A stretch of DNA of 64,000 nt from Halobacillus faecis (GTDB lineage Bacteria; Bacillota; Bacilli; Bacillales; Halobacillaceae), in the NCBI RefSeq assembly GCF_007991335.1, contig NZ_BJYD01000009.1, positions 1-64,000 on the forward strand. The letters run 5' to 3'. Below are positions 7,797-17,635 of the stretch, one piece after another (within the stretch, counting starts at the first letter, position 1; each line of letters starts with the position of its first letter). The position numbers and the translations under genes were made by a program. Below the pieces are notes generated by a model. The model was not told the origin of the DNA, searched no databases, and was given only the letters and a program-made list of their open reading frames with translations.

Positions 7797-9201
7797 ATTG
7801 ATAGAGATAGTCTATAACATTCTGGACAGCCGCTTCTCCCTGATCGATGCAATCAGGCAGACCGATGCCGCGGTAGGAACCACCTGCAAGGTAAACGCCT
7901 GGAAGGTCTTTCTCCATTTGTTCTGTAATCTCATTCACCCTCTGTTTGTGGCCGACCGTATATTGAGGCATCGCATCATACCAACGTGTGACGATCGAGA
8001 ATTCAGGTTTGGCTGTGATGTTCATCGTTTTGTTCAAGTCCTTCAATACGATTTCTTCAATCTCTTCATCCGTTTTTTGAACCACTTCCTGATCGGAGGG
8101 CTTCCCTACGTAGCACCTCAAAAGAACTCTCCCTTCAGGTGTCGAATGGGGCCACTTTTTATGGGTCCAAGTACAAGCGGTGATCCGGAAGTCACTGTTT
8201 CTTGAGACGACAAAACCGGTTCCGTCGATATCCTTTTTAATGGCTGACGCATCGAAAGCCATGGCGACGTTTGCCACAGAAGTAGCATTGGTTTCTTTGA
8301 ATGGTTCTAGAAAGTCATACTGAGACAGCATGCGCTGTACGGCATAATGGGGAGCGGCTAATATAACCGCCTCAGCTTCTTTTACGGTTCCATCACTTAA
8401 TAAAAGATGATAGCCATTGGCTTTTTTCTCGATATGGTCCACCTTCACGCCTGTTTGGACAGTTCCAGGTTCCAATCTTTCTTCAATCGCTTCCACAAGA
8501 GACCCGAGACCGTTCCTTAGTGTACGAAACATGCTCGGTTTCTTTTCACCTTTTTTCGGCTTCTTCATCGGGTACGTCTGACGCAACCCTTTAATGAGAC
8601 TTCCGTATTCCTGTTCCAGTTCGTAGAAGTTAGGAAATGTGGATTGCAGGCTCAAGCGATCGATATCTCCTGCATAAATACCGGATAGAAGCGGCTCTAT
8701 TAGGTTTTCAACGACTTCATTTCCAAGTCTTCTCCGGAAAAACAACCCAAGGGATTGATCTCCCTCTACTGTTTTTTTCGACTTGACCAAGTCTAACGCA
8801 GCTCTCGTTTTTCCGACAGGACTGAATAGCCCAGAGAAAAGAAATGGACGGACCCTTGTCGGGATCCCCATAAAAGAACCGCTTGGCATTTTATGAAGTT
8901 TACCGTTCACCAAAATGTAGGACTGACCTGTCCCATTGGGAACAAGTTCATCCCCGAGTCCTACTTCTCTCGCAAGGCGTCCGGCACTCTCTTTACGGGC
9001 GAGAAAAGAATCCGGCCCTCGTTCAATCGTGAACCCATCTTTTTGGACCGTATCAATCTTTCCACCCAGGTGGTCGCTGGATTCCAATAACTGAACATCC
9101 AAAGGATAGCCTTGCTCGCGGGCTTCTTTTTGCAAGTAGTAAGCAGAGGTCAACCCTGAGATTCCTCCACCTACGACGACGACACGCTTTTTTTCTACCA
9201 T
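7795..9201 (-). CDS. hemY: Coproporphyrinogen III oxidase (HemY/CgoX)
   Basis: An FAD enzyme that oxidises coproporphyrinogen III to coproporphyrin III in the Gram-positive coproporphyrin-dependent haem route (older name protoporphyrinogen oxidase). The 468-aa protein opens with the dinucleotide-binding motif VVVVGGGISGLTSAYYLQ, followed by the ERGPDSFL motif, and ends with the FAD-contacting YLAGGSYRGIGLPDCI region. It is soluble or peripheral. It is the last gene of hemE-hemH-hemY, seven bases after hemH, so the three are almost certainly co-transcribed. Confidence 0.95.
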   Translation of the reverse strand: MVEKKRVVVVGGGISGLTSAYYLQKEAREQGYPLDVQLLESSDHLGGKIDTVQKDGFTIERGPDSFLARKESAGRLAREVGLGDELVPNGTGQSYILVNGKLHKMPSGSFMGIPTRVRPFLFSGLFSPVGKTRAALDLVKSKKTVEGDQSLGLFFRRRLGNEVVENLIEPLLSGIYAGDIDRLSLQSTFPNFYELEQEYGSLIKGLRQTYPMKKPKKGEKKPSMFRTLRNGLGSLVEAIEERLEPGTVQTGVKVDHIEKKANGYHLLLSDGTVKEAEAVILAAPHYAVQRMLSQYDFLEPFKETNATSVANVAMAFDASAIKKDIDGTGFVVSRNSDFRITACTWTHKKWPHSTPEGRVLLRCYVGKPSDQEVVQKTDEEIEEIVLKDLNKTMNITAKPEFSIVTRWYDAMPQYTVGHKQRVNEITEQMEKDLPGVYLAGGSYRGIGLPDCIDQGEAAVQNVIDYLYQ

Positions 9202-9208
9202 AAAAAAT

Positions 9209-10138
9209 CTACTCTTTCACTTTATCCAAGACGACATCAGCAAGTGTCTGGATAAACTTTGGATGAGTGTTCGGCATCTCCGGGCGGTAGTAGTCTGCTC
9301 CGACTTTATCACACACAACTTTACACTCGTAGTCATTATCATAGAGGACTTCCAAGTGATCGGAAACAAATCCAACAGGAGCGTATACAAAACTGCGGTA
9401 TCCTTTTTCATGATAAAGGTCTTCCGTTAAATCCTGTACGTCTGGGCCGATCCATGGATCTGGTGTGTTGCCTTCACTTTGCCATCCGATTTCATATTGT
9501 GTAATTCCCGTAGCTTCTGAAATCAGTTCTGCGGTTTTCTTCAACTGATCCGGATAAGGGTCTCCCCCTTCCAAAATCTTCATCGGCAAACTGTGAGCCG
9601 AGACAATCAGGCAGGCTTTCTCCTTTTCGTCTTCCGTCATCTTGGAGTATTCCGCTTCAATGACATCTTTCCAATAGTCGATAAATCCAGGCGCGTCATA
9701 CCAGCTTTCCACAGAACGAATAGAAATCCCGTGCTTATCAGCTTCTTCTTTGGCTCGACCATTGTATGATTTCACGCTGTACGTAGAGTAATGAGGAGCA
9801 AGAACGATGGAAACGGCTTCTTCTATCCCATCTTCAGCCATCTGCGCAACCGCATCCTCTACAAACGGTTCAATATGCTTCAGGCCAAGATATACTTTAA
9901 ATTCAACCTCGTCTTGCTTTTCATTCAATGCATCCTTTAATGCTTCCGCCTGATCATCTGTAATCCGGGCGAGCGGAGAAATGCCGCCGATGGCGTCATA
10001 ACGATCACGCAAATCCTGAAGCATTTCATCGGAAGGCTTACGTCCGCGTCGGATATGTGTGTAATACCTTTCTAGATCTTCTTCCTTGTAAGGCGTCCCA
10101 TAGGCCATTACTAATAATCCCATTTGTTTTTTTGCCAT
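9209..10138 (-). CDS. hemH: Coproporphyrin ferrochelatase (HemH/CpfC)
   Basis: Inserts ferrous iron into coproporphyrin III. The 309-aa monomeric-type enzyme shows the N-terminal LLVMAYGTP, the metal-site histidine in SAHSLPMKI (near residue 180), the [12 protein letters not shown] segment and the acidic EVLYDND motif near 265, all typical of Bacillus ferrochelatase. It lies between hemE and hemY in the same orientation with short gaps. Confidence 0.96.
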   Translation of the reverse strand: MAKKQMGLLVMAYGTPYKEEDLERYYTHIRRGRKPSDEMLQDLRDRYDAIGGISPLARITDDQAEALKDALNEKQDEVEFKVYLGLKHIEPFVEDAVAQMAEDGIEEAVSIVLAPHYSTYSVKSYNGRAKEEADKHGISIRSVESWYDAPGFIDYWKDVIEAEYSKMTEDEKEKACLIVSAHSLPMKILEGGDPYPDQLKKTAELISEATGITQYEIGWQSEGNTPDPWIGPDVQDLTEDLYHEKGYRSFVYAPVGFVSDHLEVLYDNDYECKVVCDKVGADYYRPEMPNTHPKFIQTLADVVLDKVKE

Positions 10139-10172
10139 GTTCCTTCACCTCTTCATCTTTTTTAGACCACGA

Positions 10173-11210
10173 TTAGGATTTCTTGGAATAATCATGAATA
10201 AGTTGAGTCAGCCGTTTCAATGTTTCCGGCTTGATATCCGGAGTTACACCATGGCCGAGGTTAAAAATGTGAGCAGGGTGTTGTCTTCCCTCATCAATGA
10301 TTTTCTTAGCTCTTTCCTCAATAGTATCCCAGTCCGCTAAGAGCAGCGAAGGATCCAGGTTTCCTTGAAGTGGCTTTGTAATCCCTTCATTTCTTGCTTC
10401 TGTAATTGACATGCGCCAATCCAGCCCAAGCACATCAACAGGAAGGTCGTCCCATTCATGAATGAGGTGTCTAGCTCCTACACCGAAAGTGATCAGAGGC
10501 ACACCCTCTTCTTTCAATTCAGAGAAAATCCGCTGCATCACTGGTTTAATAAATGTACGATAATCTTCGACATTTAGAGAACCAACCCAAGAGTCGAAAA
10601 TCTGAATGGCACTGGCCCCGGCTGCGACTTGTGCTTTTACATAAGCAATGACCATGTCCGCCAGTTTGTCCATCAGTGCGAACCATGTCATCGGCTCTCT
10701 ATACATAAGTGACTTGGTTTTATTGTAATTTTTTGATGGGCCACCTTCAATCATATAGCTCGCAAGGGTGAATGGTGCACCACTGAACCCAATCAATGGG
10801 ACGGTGAGTTGTTCTTTCGTCAATAGTCGAATCGTGTCCATGACATAAGGTACATCATCTTCAGGGTCGATCGTTCCAAGTTTTTCAATATCCGCTTTCG
10901 ATCTTATTGGATTGTGAATAACCGGTCCGATTCCTTTTTTAATTTCCACATCCACGCCGATCGCCGGAAGTGGAGACATAATGTCCTTGTAAAGGATCGC
11001 TGCATCCACCCCATACTGCTCCACGGGTAGACGTGTCACATAAGCGCAAAGTTCAGGGTCGTGGGTGATTTCGAATAATGAGTACTTTTCTTTCAATTTG
11101 CGATATTCCGGCTGAGAACGCCCAGCCTGACGCATGAACCAGACAGGGGTATGGTCTGTCTTTTCCCCTCGGAAAGCTTTTAATATCGTGTCATTTTCAA
11201 TTTTGTTCAT
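10173..11210 (-). CDS. hemE: Uroporphyrinogen decarboxylase
   Basis: Decarboxylates the four acetate side chains of uroporphyrinogen III to give coproporphyrinogen III. The 345-aa protein carries the N-terminal signature [16 protein letters not shown] (substrate-binding arginines), the conserved Asp in [13 protein letters not shown] and the IQIFDSW motif. It is the first gene of the hemEHY operon. Its promoter must lie in the 107-bp gap to the penicillin-binding protein gene, whose end is close upstream; no PerR-type box was evident there. Confidence 0.96.
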   Translation of the reverse strand: MNKIENDTILKAFRGEKTDHTPVWFMRQAGRSQPEYRKLKEKYSLFEITHDPELCAYVTRLPVEQYGVDAAILYKDIMSPLPAIGVDVEIKKGIGPVIHNPIRSKADIEKLGTIDPEDDVPYVMDTIRLLTKEQLTVPLIGFSGAPFTLASYMIEGGPSKNYNKTKSLMYREPMTWFALMDKLADMVIAYVKAQVAAGASAIQIFDSWVGSLNVEDYRTFIKPVMQRIFSELKEEGVPLITFGVGARHLIHEWDDLPVDVLGLDWRMSITEARNEGITKPLQGNLDPSLLLADWDTIEERAKKIIDEGRQHPAHIFNLGHGVTPDIKPETLKRLTQLIHDYSKKS

Positions 11211-11317
11211 CTTCAGAACTCCTTTTCCCGTTCAACATTTATCCGCTTACAACTATAACGATTTATTGTTCTTCTGTATAGAAGAATGAAACATTTGTCA
11301 TGATTTTGTGCTTTTTT

Positions 11318-13501
11318 TCACAGGTCCCAACTCAGACTAACCGTATTGGAAGGCTGCCCTTTCTTCCCTGTCAATGGATCCACGGGTACGACGTAATAGC
11401 TAGTCTGATCAAAGATACCAAAAGCACTGACCTTAAACTCGTTCTTTCCCGTCACTTCACCGACTTTAACATCTTCTCCGTTTTCTTTCTTGAAAATACG
11501 GTAGACAACCCTTTCATCGTCAGAAGCAGACCACCGGATCGTCCCTCTTAATGTAGCGAGGCCAGACAAATTCAACCTTCCTGTTACGTTAGTTAAAACG
11601 GGAAGGTCCACAGGTTCAGGCAAGCTTTCTACCCCTTCTGGTTGTTCAAATGTTACAACCAGATTTTTTTCCTGATCGATCCTTGTTAATATGTCCTTCA
11701 TGAGGAGGGTGGGATAAGCACTGCTTCCATCGATCTCTCCTGATTGATCGTAGCCCATCCAAAGCGATCCCGCGTATTCAGGCGTGTAGCCGGCAAACCA
11801 CACATGCTGGTCCTGGTGGGTTCCTGTTTTACCTGCTAATGCTTTAGGATACTCACCAGCCTTCGCTGTTCCTTCCTGGACAGCGGTCTGGAGGATTTCT
11901 GTTAAATACCAAGCCGTCTGCGCATTGAATACCTCTGTTTTCTGAGGTGTATGTTCATGGATGACCTTGTCATTGCGGTTAAGAATTTTTGTAATGGTAT
12001 AACTTTCTTTTCTCTCACCGTTTTGAGCCAGTGAACCATAGGCTTCTGTCATTTGAAGAGAAGTATATCCGTCAGACAATCCACCAAGAGCAATGGATAA
12101 ACCATTGTCTTTTGTCTTCAACCCAGCTTTCTCCAGATATCCTTTGGCATAAGAGATACCAATTTGATCAAGAAGCCATACCGCTGAGACATTCTTAGAC
12201 TCAATCAATGCTTGATACAGCGAGACTTCCCCTTCATATTTGTCGTCGTAGTTGTTTGGAGAATAATCATTGCCCCCAAAAGTCTGCTTTTCATCAGATA
12301 AAAGACTGTATGGGTCATAGTTTCCTGTCATCATTGCTGGACCATAGACGGCAAATGGTTTAATGATGGAGGCAGGAGCCTGCTTTGCCAGGACACGGTT
12401 GAAATCTCCATGTTTATAATCTCGTCCACCTACGACTGCCACAAGTGCACCTGTCGAGTGGTCCATCAAAGTAAAGGCTCCTTCGATGGATTCCGCTGTA
12501 CCTGGGACGAATTCTCCGTTTTTCATTTCATCGGCAGCAATTTTTTGGATGACAGGGTCTATTTCCACCACAATTCGATAGCCGCCCCTTTTCAATTCGT
12601 CACGAGAAATATGATACTTATCCGCCGCTTCATGGATGACGAGGTCCACATAACTGTTGGACCAGGTTTCACTCGTTTCCTCTGCACGCTCAACAGCAAG
12701 CGTCGAACCTTGCATTTGCTTCATGACTGCTGCATCAATTTTTCCAGTATCGTACATCCTTGATAAGACCACATTTCTTCTCTGCTTGGCTTTGTCCGGG
12801 TGATCAAAAGGAGAATACGTATTCGGAGCTTTCGGCAAGCCTGCAAGCAGAGCCCCCTGGGCAACTGTCAATTCAGAAGCAGACTTTTGGAAATAATGCT
12901 GGGAAGCCGCTTCAATGCCGTACGTGCCTTCCCCGAAGTAAATTCGATTCAAATATAATTCCAGAATTTCATCTTTTGAATAATTTCGTTCCAAGTAAAG
13001 CGCAGCCATGACTTCTTTCGTTTTCCTCATCCATGTCTTTTCATTCGATAGGAAGATGTTTTTGGCGAGCTGCTGAGTAATCGTACTTGCGCCTTCCACC
13101 TTTTTCATGGCAATAATATCTTTATATACCGCTCTCATGATCCCTTTGAAATCCACACCGGAATGCTCTCTGAAACGGCTGTCCTCTATACTAATGAAAG
13201 CATCATTCACGTGTTCCGGAACCTCTTGAATGGGTATGTTTCTTCTATTTTTCGTGTAAATCCGTTCAATGACTTCACCTTCGACTGTCTCCACAGTTGT
13301 CATTTCATCAAGAATCAAATCTTCTTCATTTACGACAAACCGGCCTCCGAATAAAATAACGAGGTAACCTATTCCTGCGAGCAACAAAAGTGTGAGGACG
13401 ATAAGGGCCGGCCACTTCGATCTTCCTGACCAGGTAGGTAAGCGTCTCTTTAAATCTTTGATGTTCAAGTTACGTGCATCCTTTCTGTTTCTTTCCTTCA
13501 T
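11318..13501 (-). CDS. pbpF: Class A penicillin-binding protein, PbpF-like
   Basis: A bifunctional peptidoglycan synthase anchored by one N-terminal membrane helix (residues 30-51). The GT51 glycosyltransferase domain shows the catalytic EDSRF (105-110) and STITQQLAKN (139-148). The transpeptidase domain has the SxxK nucleophile SIIK (near 377), SKN (ESKNVS) and KTGT (near 558). The last ~100 residues look like a fibronectin-type/Big domain. At about 727 aa it matches PbpF, which also sits beside hemE in B. subtilis. The chosen ATG at 13501 follows GGTGG; an earlier ATG (13513) or start at 13558 would add a non-conserved leader overlapping the hmoB control region. Confidence 0.92.
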   Translation of the reverse strand: MKERNRKDARNLNIKDLKRRLPTWSGRSKWPALIVLTLLLLAGIGYLVILFGGRFVVNEEDLILDEMTTVETVEGEVIERIYTKNRRNIPIQEVPEHVNDAFISIEDSRFREHSGVDFKGIMRAVYKDIIAMKKVEGASTITQQLAKNIFLSNEKTWMRKTKEVMAALYLERNYSKDEILELYLNRIYFGEGTYGIEAASQHYFQKSASELTVAQGALLAGLPKAPNTYSPFDHPDKAKQRRNVVLSRMYDTGKIDAAVMKQMQGSTLAVERAEETSETWSNSYVDLVIHEAADKYHISRDELKRGGYRIVVEIDPVIQKIAADEMKNGEFVPGTAESIEGAFTLMDHSTGALVAVVGGRDYKHGDFNRVLAKQAPASIIKPFAVYGPAMMTGNYDPYSLLSDEKQTFGGNDYSPNNYDDKYEGEVSLYQALIESKNVSAVWLLDQIGISYAKGYLEKAGLKTKDNGLSIALGGLSDGYTSLQMTEAYGSLAQNGERKESYTITKILNRNDKVIHEHTPQKTEVFNAQTAWYLTEILQTAVQEGTAKAGEYPKALAGKTGTHQDQHVWFAGYTPEYAGSLWMGYDQSGEIDGSSAYPTLLMKDILTRIDQEKNLVVTFEQPEGVESLPEPVDLPVLTNVTGRLNLSGLATLRGTIRWSASDDERVVYRIFKKENGEDVKVGEVTGKNEFKVSAFGIFDQTSYYVVPVDPLTGKKGQPSNTVSLSWDL

Positions 13502-13563
13502 ACTTGCCACCATGGAACACTGCTTGCTAAACTGAAGATACCGCAGGAAAGGAGACATCGGCT

Positions 13564-14070
13564 ATGAAAGTATCGATGACCAATGGTACATTGAATTACT
13601 TATCCAAACTGAGTCAACAACACCCTGAAGCACCTCTGTTTTTCATGCAGGATCAAGACAAAACGGTCGCCTATTATGAAGGGGAAGATACGTCCATTTT
13701 TGAAGAAGGACGCAACTATGAAACCGTCGATCATGTCGGTACGATGCAGGCGACGGGTTATGTTGTCATGAACAACATCCCTGTCAGTGACGAAGGACGT
13801 CCCGTTTTTGAAGACCGTTTCAAAAAAAGAGCGGGGAATGTAGAAAATCGTGAAGGCTTTCAAGCCATAAGAATCCTCCGCCCTTTAAAAGGCAATACTT
13901 ACGTTGTTCTTACTCAATGGCGCAGTGAACAAGATTTTGAAGACTGGAAGAACTCCAAGTCTTTTGATGAGGCTCACAAAAAGTCGGGCCCTCAGCACCA
14001 GAAAAAACCATCGTTTATCGATGGCGATGCTTACATTACAAAATATCAAATGATTGAACTTGAAGAGTAG
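13564..14070 (+). CDS. hmoB: Haem-degrading monooxygenase HmoB
   Basis: A 168-aa protein of the antibiotic-biosynthesis-monooxygenase (ABM) fold that breaks down haem and frees iron. The ABM half lies at about residues 65-155, including NRFKKR-like FEDRFKKRAGNVENREGF and the VLTQWRSEQDFEDWKNS strand-helix. The N-terminal ~60 residues form the extra domain typical of HmoB (YhgC), which occupies the same place beside pbpF and hemE in B. subtilis. GGAGA precedes the start. It is divergent from pbpF and adjacent to haem synthesis genes, so synthesis and turnover of haem are encoded side by side. Confidence 0.9.
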   Translation: MKVSMTNGTLNYLSKLSQQHPEAPLFFMQDQDKTVAYYEGEDTSIFEEGRNYETVDHVGTMQATGYVVMNNIPVSDEGRPVFEDRFKKRAGNVENREGFQAIRILRPLKGNTYVVLTQWRSEQDFEDWKNSKSFDEAHKKSGPQHQKKPSFIDGDAYITKYQMIELEE

Positions 14071-14078
14071 AATAGGAA

Positions 14079-14107
14079 AAGTGAGCGGATAACCGCTCAC
14101 TTTTTTT
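14079..14107. terminator. Bidirectional terminator
   Basis: An 8-bp perfect stem (14081-14088 with 14093-14100) followed by seven Ts separates convergent hmoB and the thioredoxin-like gene. Confidence 0.85.
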
Positions 14108-14603
14108 ATTCCTCTTTTTGTTCAGGTTCACTGTCCATGACTTCCTGTTGGAAGAAATCATCCAATCCACGAACCGATTGTTCACCTGAAATTCTCGCCT
14201 GCTCTTCTCCGTTTTCGAAATGAATGAGGGTAGGTGTTCCTTCAATTCCATATTTGTCCCACTGATCTTCAAATTCCAATACATTCATTTTTTTCACATC
14301 GAGATCATACTCATTCACAATCGGCATCATTCTTGGTGTGGTACGTTGACAATACACACAGGTAGGGCTATAGAAATAAACCGTGGTCGGTTCCCCGGAC
14401 TGGATTTCTTCTTCGAGTTCATCGGGTTGGATTTGGTTTTGATAGTACGGATCATCCAGCTGATCAATGGTTGCCTGATCCAAGTTTTCTTTCCCATAAG
14501 GGTTATCTGCTGTTTTTTCAGAGTTTTGATAGTTCACGACAAATACAAGAACTACAACAAGCACCACGAGAGCACTTGCAAAGATAATCATACCTTTTTT
14601 CAT
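14106..14603 (-). CDS. Membrane-anchored thioredoxin-like protein
   Basis: A 165-aa protein with an N-terminal membrane anchor (residues 5-23), a linker rich in Asp and Gln, and a thioredoxin fold exposed outside the membrane. The active-site motif is CVYC at 82-85 (YSPTCVYC), with the cis-Pro motif GTPTLI near 128. Thioredoxins usually have CGPC, so the redox potential may be more oxidising. It overlaps bdbC by four bases, so the two form one operon; most likely it is the extracytoplasmic partner reoxidised by BdbC (a BdbA/BdbD-like role). Acidic N- and C-terminal tails fit a halotolerant host. Confidence 0.85.
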   Translation of the reverse strand: MKKGMIIFASALVVLVVVLVFVVNYQNSEKTADNPYGKENLDQATIDQLDDPYYQNQIQPDELEEEIQSGEPTTVYFYSPTCVYCQRTTPRMMPIVNEYDLDVKKMNVLEFEDQWDKYGIEGTPTLIHFENGEEQARISGEQSVRGLDDFFQQEVMDSEPEQKEE

Positions 14604-15025
14604 ACGTCATTCCTTCCTTTCTTTACAACGACAAACAAATGAATGATAAAAATGATGATGAAGGCGGTGCCTGCTAAAAACGGAATCGTCACGAATCCAA
14701 AAACATTGATGTATTGACCATTACAAGGAACTAGACCGCATGTGTCTGCTGCTGAAAGCGACGGGATCTTCTGCAGCATGTAATGATAAATGGAAACGAA
14801 GATGCCAATTCCGCTCATAATAATTCCAGGGAAAGCTACATCCCACTTCTTTTTCCATAAAGCTGTCCCATAAATGAGCACCAGCGGGTACATTAGTATT
14901 CTCTGGTACCAGCACAACTCACAAGGTGCATAACCGAGAACCTCTGAGAAGAACAAGCTCCCGACAGTAGCCACAAGTGATGTTGCCCATAGGAGAAACA
15001 GCGCTGTTTCCATGCTTTTTTTCAT
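14600..15025 (-). CDS. bdbC: Thiol-disulfide oxidoreductase BdbC (DsbB family)
   Basis: A 141-aa, four-helix membrane quinone reductase that reoxidises an extracytoplasmic thiol oxidase. Both redox pairs are present: Cys35/Cys38 in CELCWYQR and Cys96/Cys101 in CGLVPCN. The length matches BdbC. It is translationally coupled to the downstream CVYC thioredoxin-like gene, and the pair probably makes disulfides in secreted proteins. Confidence 0.92.
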   Translation of the reverse strand: MKKSMETALFLLWATSLVATVGSLFFSEVLGYAPCELCWYQRILMYPLVLIYGTALWKKKWDVAFPGIIMSGIGIFVSIYHYMLQKIPSLSAADTCGLVPCNGQYINVFGFVTIPFLAGTAFIIIFIIHLFVVVKKGRNDV

Positions 15026-15145
15026 TATTTTGTATCCTTTCTACCTCTCTCTCATGCCATTATACTAGGTATTCTCTCGAAAACAAAGTAGTTTCATAGT
15101 CCTCCACACCATTGACATTTTCATATGGACGGTTGATTTTTGACA

Positions 15146-15170
15146 AAGAAAAAACCGCCTGTAAGCGGTT
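15146..15170 (-). terminator. Terminator of liaFSR
   Basis: A 6-bp GC-rich stem (15153-15158 with 15165-15170) has six As on its left, so Ts follow it on the minus strand. It lies just downstream of the liaR stop. Confidence 0.7.
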
Positions 15171-15178
15171 CTTCCCTT

Positions 15179-15805
15179 TTACCTTTTAAGCAGTCCATTC
15201 CGGTGAGCATAAACAGCAGCCTGTGTACGGTCCTGCACCTCAAGTTTACTTAAGATGTTGCTGACATGGGTCTTCACTGTCTTGACTCCTATATACAGGG
15301 CATCGCTGATCTCCTGGTTGGTCATACCTTCCCCCACACATTTCAACACTTCCAGTTCACGTTTTGTGAGCTCCTCATGTGGTTTTCGGTCCTGGCGGAA
15401 ACGGGTCATCATTTTTGTAGCGACTTTCGGCTCAATCACATTTTGACCGAGAGCTGCTTTTCGGATGGCTTCGGCAATTTCATCGGCTGATGATGTCTTC
15501 AGCATATAACTAAACGCACCTGCTTCAAGCGCCGGAAAAACCTTTTCATCATCATAGTAACTCGTTAGAATGATGATCTTACAAGATTCCGTCTTCATAA
15601 TTTCTTCTGTCGCTTCAATTCCAGTCCCATTTTCCATAATCAAATCCATGAGAACAACATCCGGTTTTTTCTCTTTAACCAGCGCTGCTCCCTCATACCC
15701 ACTGCTCGCTTCTCCCACAATGTCTAAATCTTCTTCAGTACTTAGATAGGCAATGACACCTTTACGGACGACATCGTGATCATCAATGACTACAACACGA
15801 ATCAT
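15179..15805 (-). CDS. liaR: Response regulator LiaR (NarL/LuxR family)
   Basis: A 208-aa regulator with a receiver domain (phospho-acceptor Asp54 in VVLMDLIM, acidic pocket DD at 8-9, Thr/Lys switch residues LTSYY and MLKTSS) and a C-terminal LuxR-type HTH (LTKRELEVLKCVGEGMTNQEIS, about 140-205). It overlaps liaS by four bases. Together with LiaS and LiaF it answers damage to the lipid II cycle and cell-wall antibiotics. Confidence 0.92.
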   Translation of the reverse strand: MIRVVVIDDHDVVRKGVIAYLSTEEDLDIVGEASSGYEGAALVKEKKPDVVLMDLIMENGTGIEATEEIMKTESCKIIILTSYYDDEKVFPALEAGAFSYMLKTSSADEIAEAIRKAALGQNVIEPKVATKMMTRFRQDRKPHEELTKRELEVLKCVGEGMTNQEISDALYIGVKTVKTHVSNILSKLEVQDRTQAAVYAHRNGLLKR

Positions 15806-16866
15806 TCCTCTTCCCCCTTAACATTTACTTTTACAGGAACACGAACATCGATATGTGTACCTTCTCCTTTCCTTGAACGTAAAGAGTATGAGCCGCCAAT
15901 TTCTTCACACCGTTCACGCATCGTTTTCAATCCATAAGAGGCCTTGTTGGCTTTTTTATCCTCGGTATCAAACCCTACCCCATTATCGGCAATATGTAGG
16001 AAAATCTCCTTTTGGTCATGAGTGGCTTCTACCTTCACCTCAGAAGCATTGGCGTGTCTTAATATATTTGAAAGTGCTTCTTGCACAACCCGGAACAACT
16101 GCTCTTCTACTGACGTTGGCAGATCTCCCAAATCTTCCATATCCACATCAAAGTCAATTTGACACTTTTGACGCAATTCTTCTATGAGAGTTTTAATCCC
16201 CTCTGTCAATGGTTCTCCTGATAAGTGAACAGGCCGTAAATGGAGAAGGAGCGCTCTCATTTCTGTTTGGGCCTGAAGAGCCATTTGAGTAATCTCCTGA
16301 AGCTGTTCTTTCGCTTTTTCCGGACGACGATCAAAGATTTTTTCTGTAGCCTGCGCCATCATCGTTAAGGCAAATAATTGTTGGCTCACGGCATCATGCA
16401 AGTCGCGGGCAAGTCGTTGACGCTCTTCAATCGTAGCCGCCTTGTGAGCTGTGCGTGCCAATTCACTTTTTTCATCAGCAAGCTTTACGAGCGAATCTTT
16501 CTGCTGCTCCAACTTTTCGCCAAGCACATTCAATTCATCTCCCACAGCAGCAATTTCATCATTCTCATTAAAATAAATCCGTTTGCTGAAGTTCCCCCGA
16601 GAAAGCTGAGTAATCATCATCGATATGTAATCCAACCGATGTTTGACATCCCCACTGGACCGAAAGCCCGCGTACAGAGACATGATAAACCCAATGACAA
16701 TGTAGAGCAGCATGAACATCAAAATGGCTCCTGCACTTAACCAATCAGGCTGAAACCACACGTAAATAGACAATAGGATACTGAGCAGGATAAACGTATT
16801 TAAAATGAGCCCATACAGATGTGATCGGATATACATGTAACGTATACTATTCAATTGCTTTAACAT
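15802..16866 (-). CDS. liaS: Sensor histidine kinase LiaS
   Basis: A 354-aa membrane kinase with two helices near the N-terminus and a very short extracytoplasmic loop (intramembrane-sensing type), a HAMP-like linker, a HisKA_3 dimerisation domain with phospho-His in ARDLHDAVSQQ (near 157) and a HATPase_c domain (ADNGVGFD). The ATG at 16866 follows GAAAGGTGGG; the in-frame extension upstream is not family-like. It lies between liaF and liaR and is translationally coupled to liaR. Confidence 0.92.
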   Translation of the reverse strand: MLKQLNSIRYMYIRSHLYGLILNTFILLSILLSIYVWFQPDWLSAGAILMFMLLYIVIGFIMSLYAGFRSSGDVKHRLDYISMMITQLSRGNFSKRIYFNENDEIAAVGDELNVLGEKLEQQKDSLVKLADEKSELARTAHKAATIEERQRLARDLHDAVSQQLFALTMMAQATEKIFDRRPEKAKEQLQEITQMALQAQTEMRALLLHLRPVHLSGEPLTEGIKTLIEELRQKCQIDFDVDMEDLGDLPTSVEEQLFRVVQEALSNILRHANASEVKVEATHDQKEIFLHIADNGVGFDTEDKKANKASYGLKTMRERCEEIGGSYSLRSRKGEGTHIDVRVPVKVNVKGEEE

Positions 16867-16879
16867 GTTTTCCCACCTT

Positions 16880-17635
16880 TCACACCTGTTCGATACGAAT
16901 CGAACCCACTTTAAGATCGACACCAATGGTCAAACGGCGAGTGGCCATCGAATAATCATCGGTTTCATACTCTACACTTCTGTGCATTCCATCCGCTTTC
17001 TGTCCCCCGACACGGATATCCCCAGTCTTTACTTTTGCTTCTACACGGAACGGAACATGTTTTGGAATTAACATTTTGACATCCCCAACCCAGCCGCGCA
17101 CGATGATTGGCGTATCTCCATCTGGAATGAAGGCACGTGTAAAATCAAACCGGTAATCACCAACTCCGTTCCATAAATCCATGGGTTCCACCTTCCAGTT
17201 CTCATCATTAAAAGAATGGTCTCCAATCATCATATGCTTGGACTTTAGCTTGTTTGAAGAGGACCCTTTGGAATCATATTCAATTTTCACTTTAGAGCCT
17301 TTGCCACCTAAAAAAATGCTAAATCCAAAGTATATGAAAAGAAGCGGCCAAAGCTGCCATACATCCCCAAAGGAGAATTCAAAAAAACCCAGTCGATCCA
17401 ACAGCAAAAGCATACTGAAAATCGTGAGGAATGAACCAACGATCCAACTTCCGCCTTTCTTCAACAACGCGTCCAACCAAAACTTTAAACCAATCAATAA
17501 CAAAATGATCGGATAAATATTCCCCCAGGTCCATCTCATTTCCAGGGAAATAATGTTCAAATTCGACAAGAGAAGAACAAATCCAAATACAACTAGTAAT
17601 AGTGCGATGACGACTTGTGAAATTTTATTACGCAT
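16880..17635 (-). CDS. liaF: LiaF-family inhibitor of LiaRS
   Basis: A 251-aa membrane protein with about four N-terminal helices (residues 8-105) and a soluble C-terminal beta-rich LiaF domain (DWVGDVKMLIPKHVPFRVE-like region and GVDLKVGSIRIEQV at the end). In B. subtilis LiaF keeps LiaS inactive in unstressed cells. It is the first gene of liaF-liaS-liaR here. I see no liaIH upstream, so the target operon is elsewhere or absent. Confidence 0.88.
   Translation of the reverse strand: MRNKISQVVIALLLVVFGFVLLLSNLNIISLEMRWTWGNIYPIILLLIGLKFWLDALLKKGGSWIVGSFLTIFSMLLLLDRLGFFEFSFGDVWQLWPLLFIYFGFSIFLGGKGSKVKIEYDSKGSSSNKLKSKHMMIGDHSFNDENWKVEPMDLWNGVGDYRFDFTRAFIPDGDTPIIVRGWVGDVKMLIPKHVPFRVEAKVKTGDIRVGGQKADGMHRSVEYETDDYSMATRRLTIGVDLKVGSIRIEQV

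Noticed and set aside
11211-11317. PerR or Fur box before hemE
   Set aside because: No sequence close to TTATAATnATTATAA or to a Fur 7-1-7 dyad could be found in the gap.
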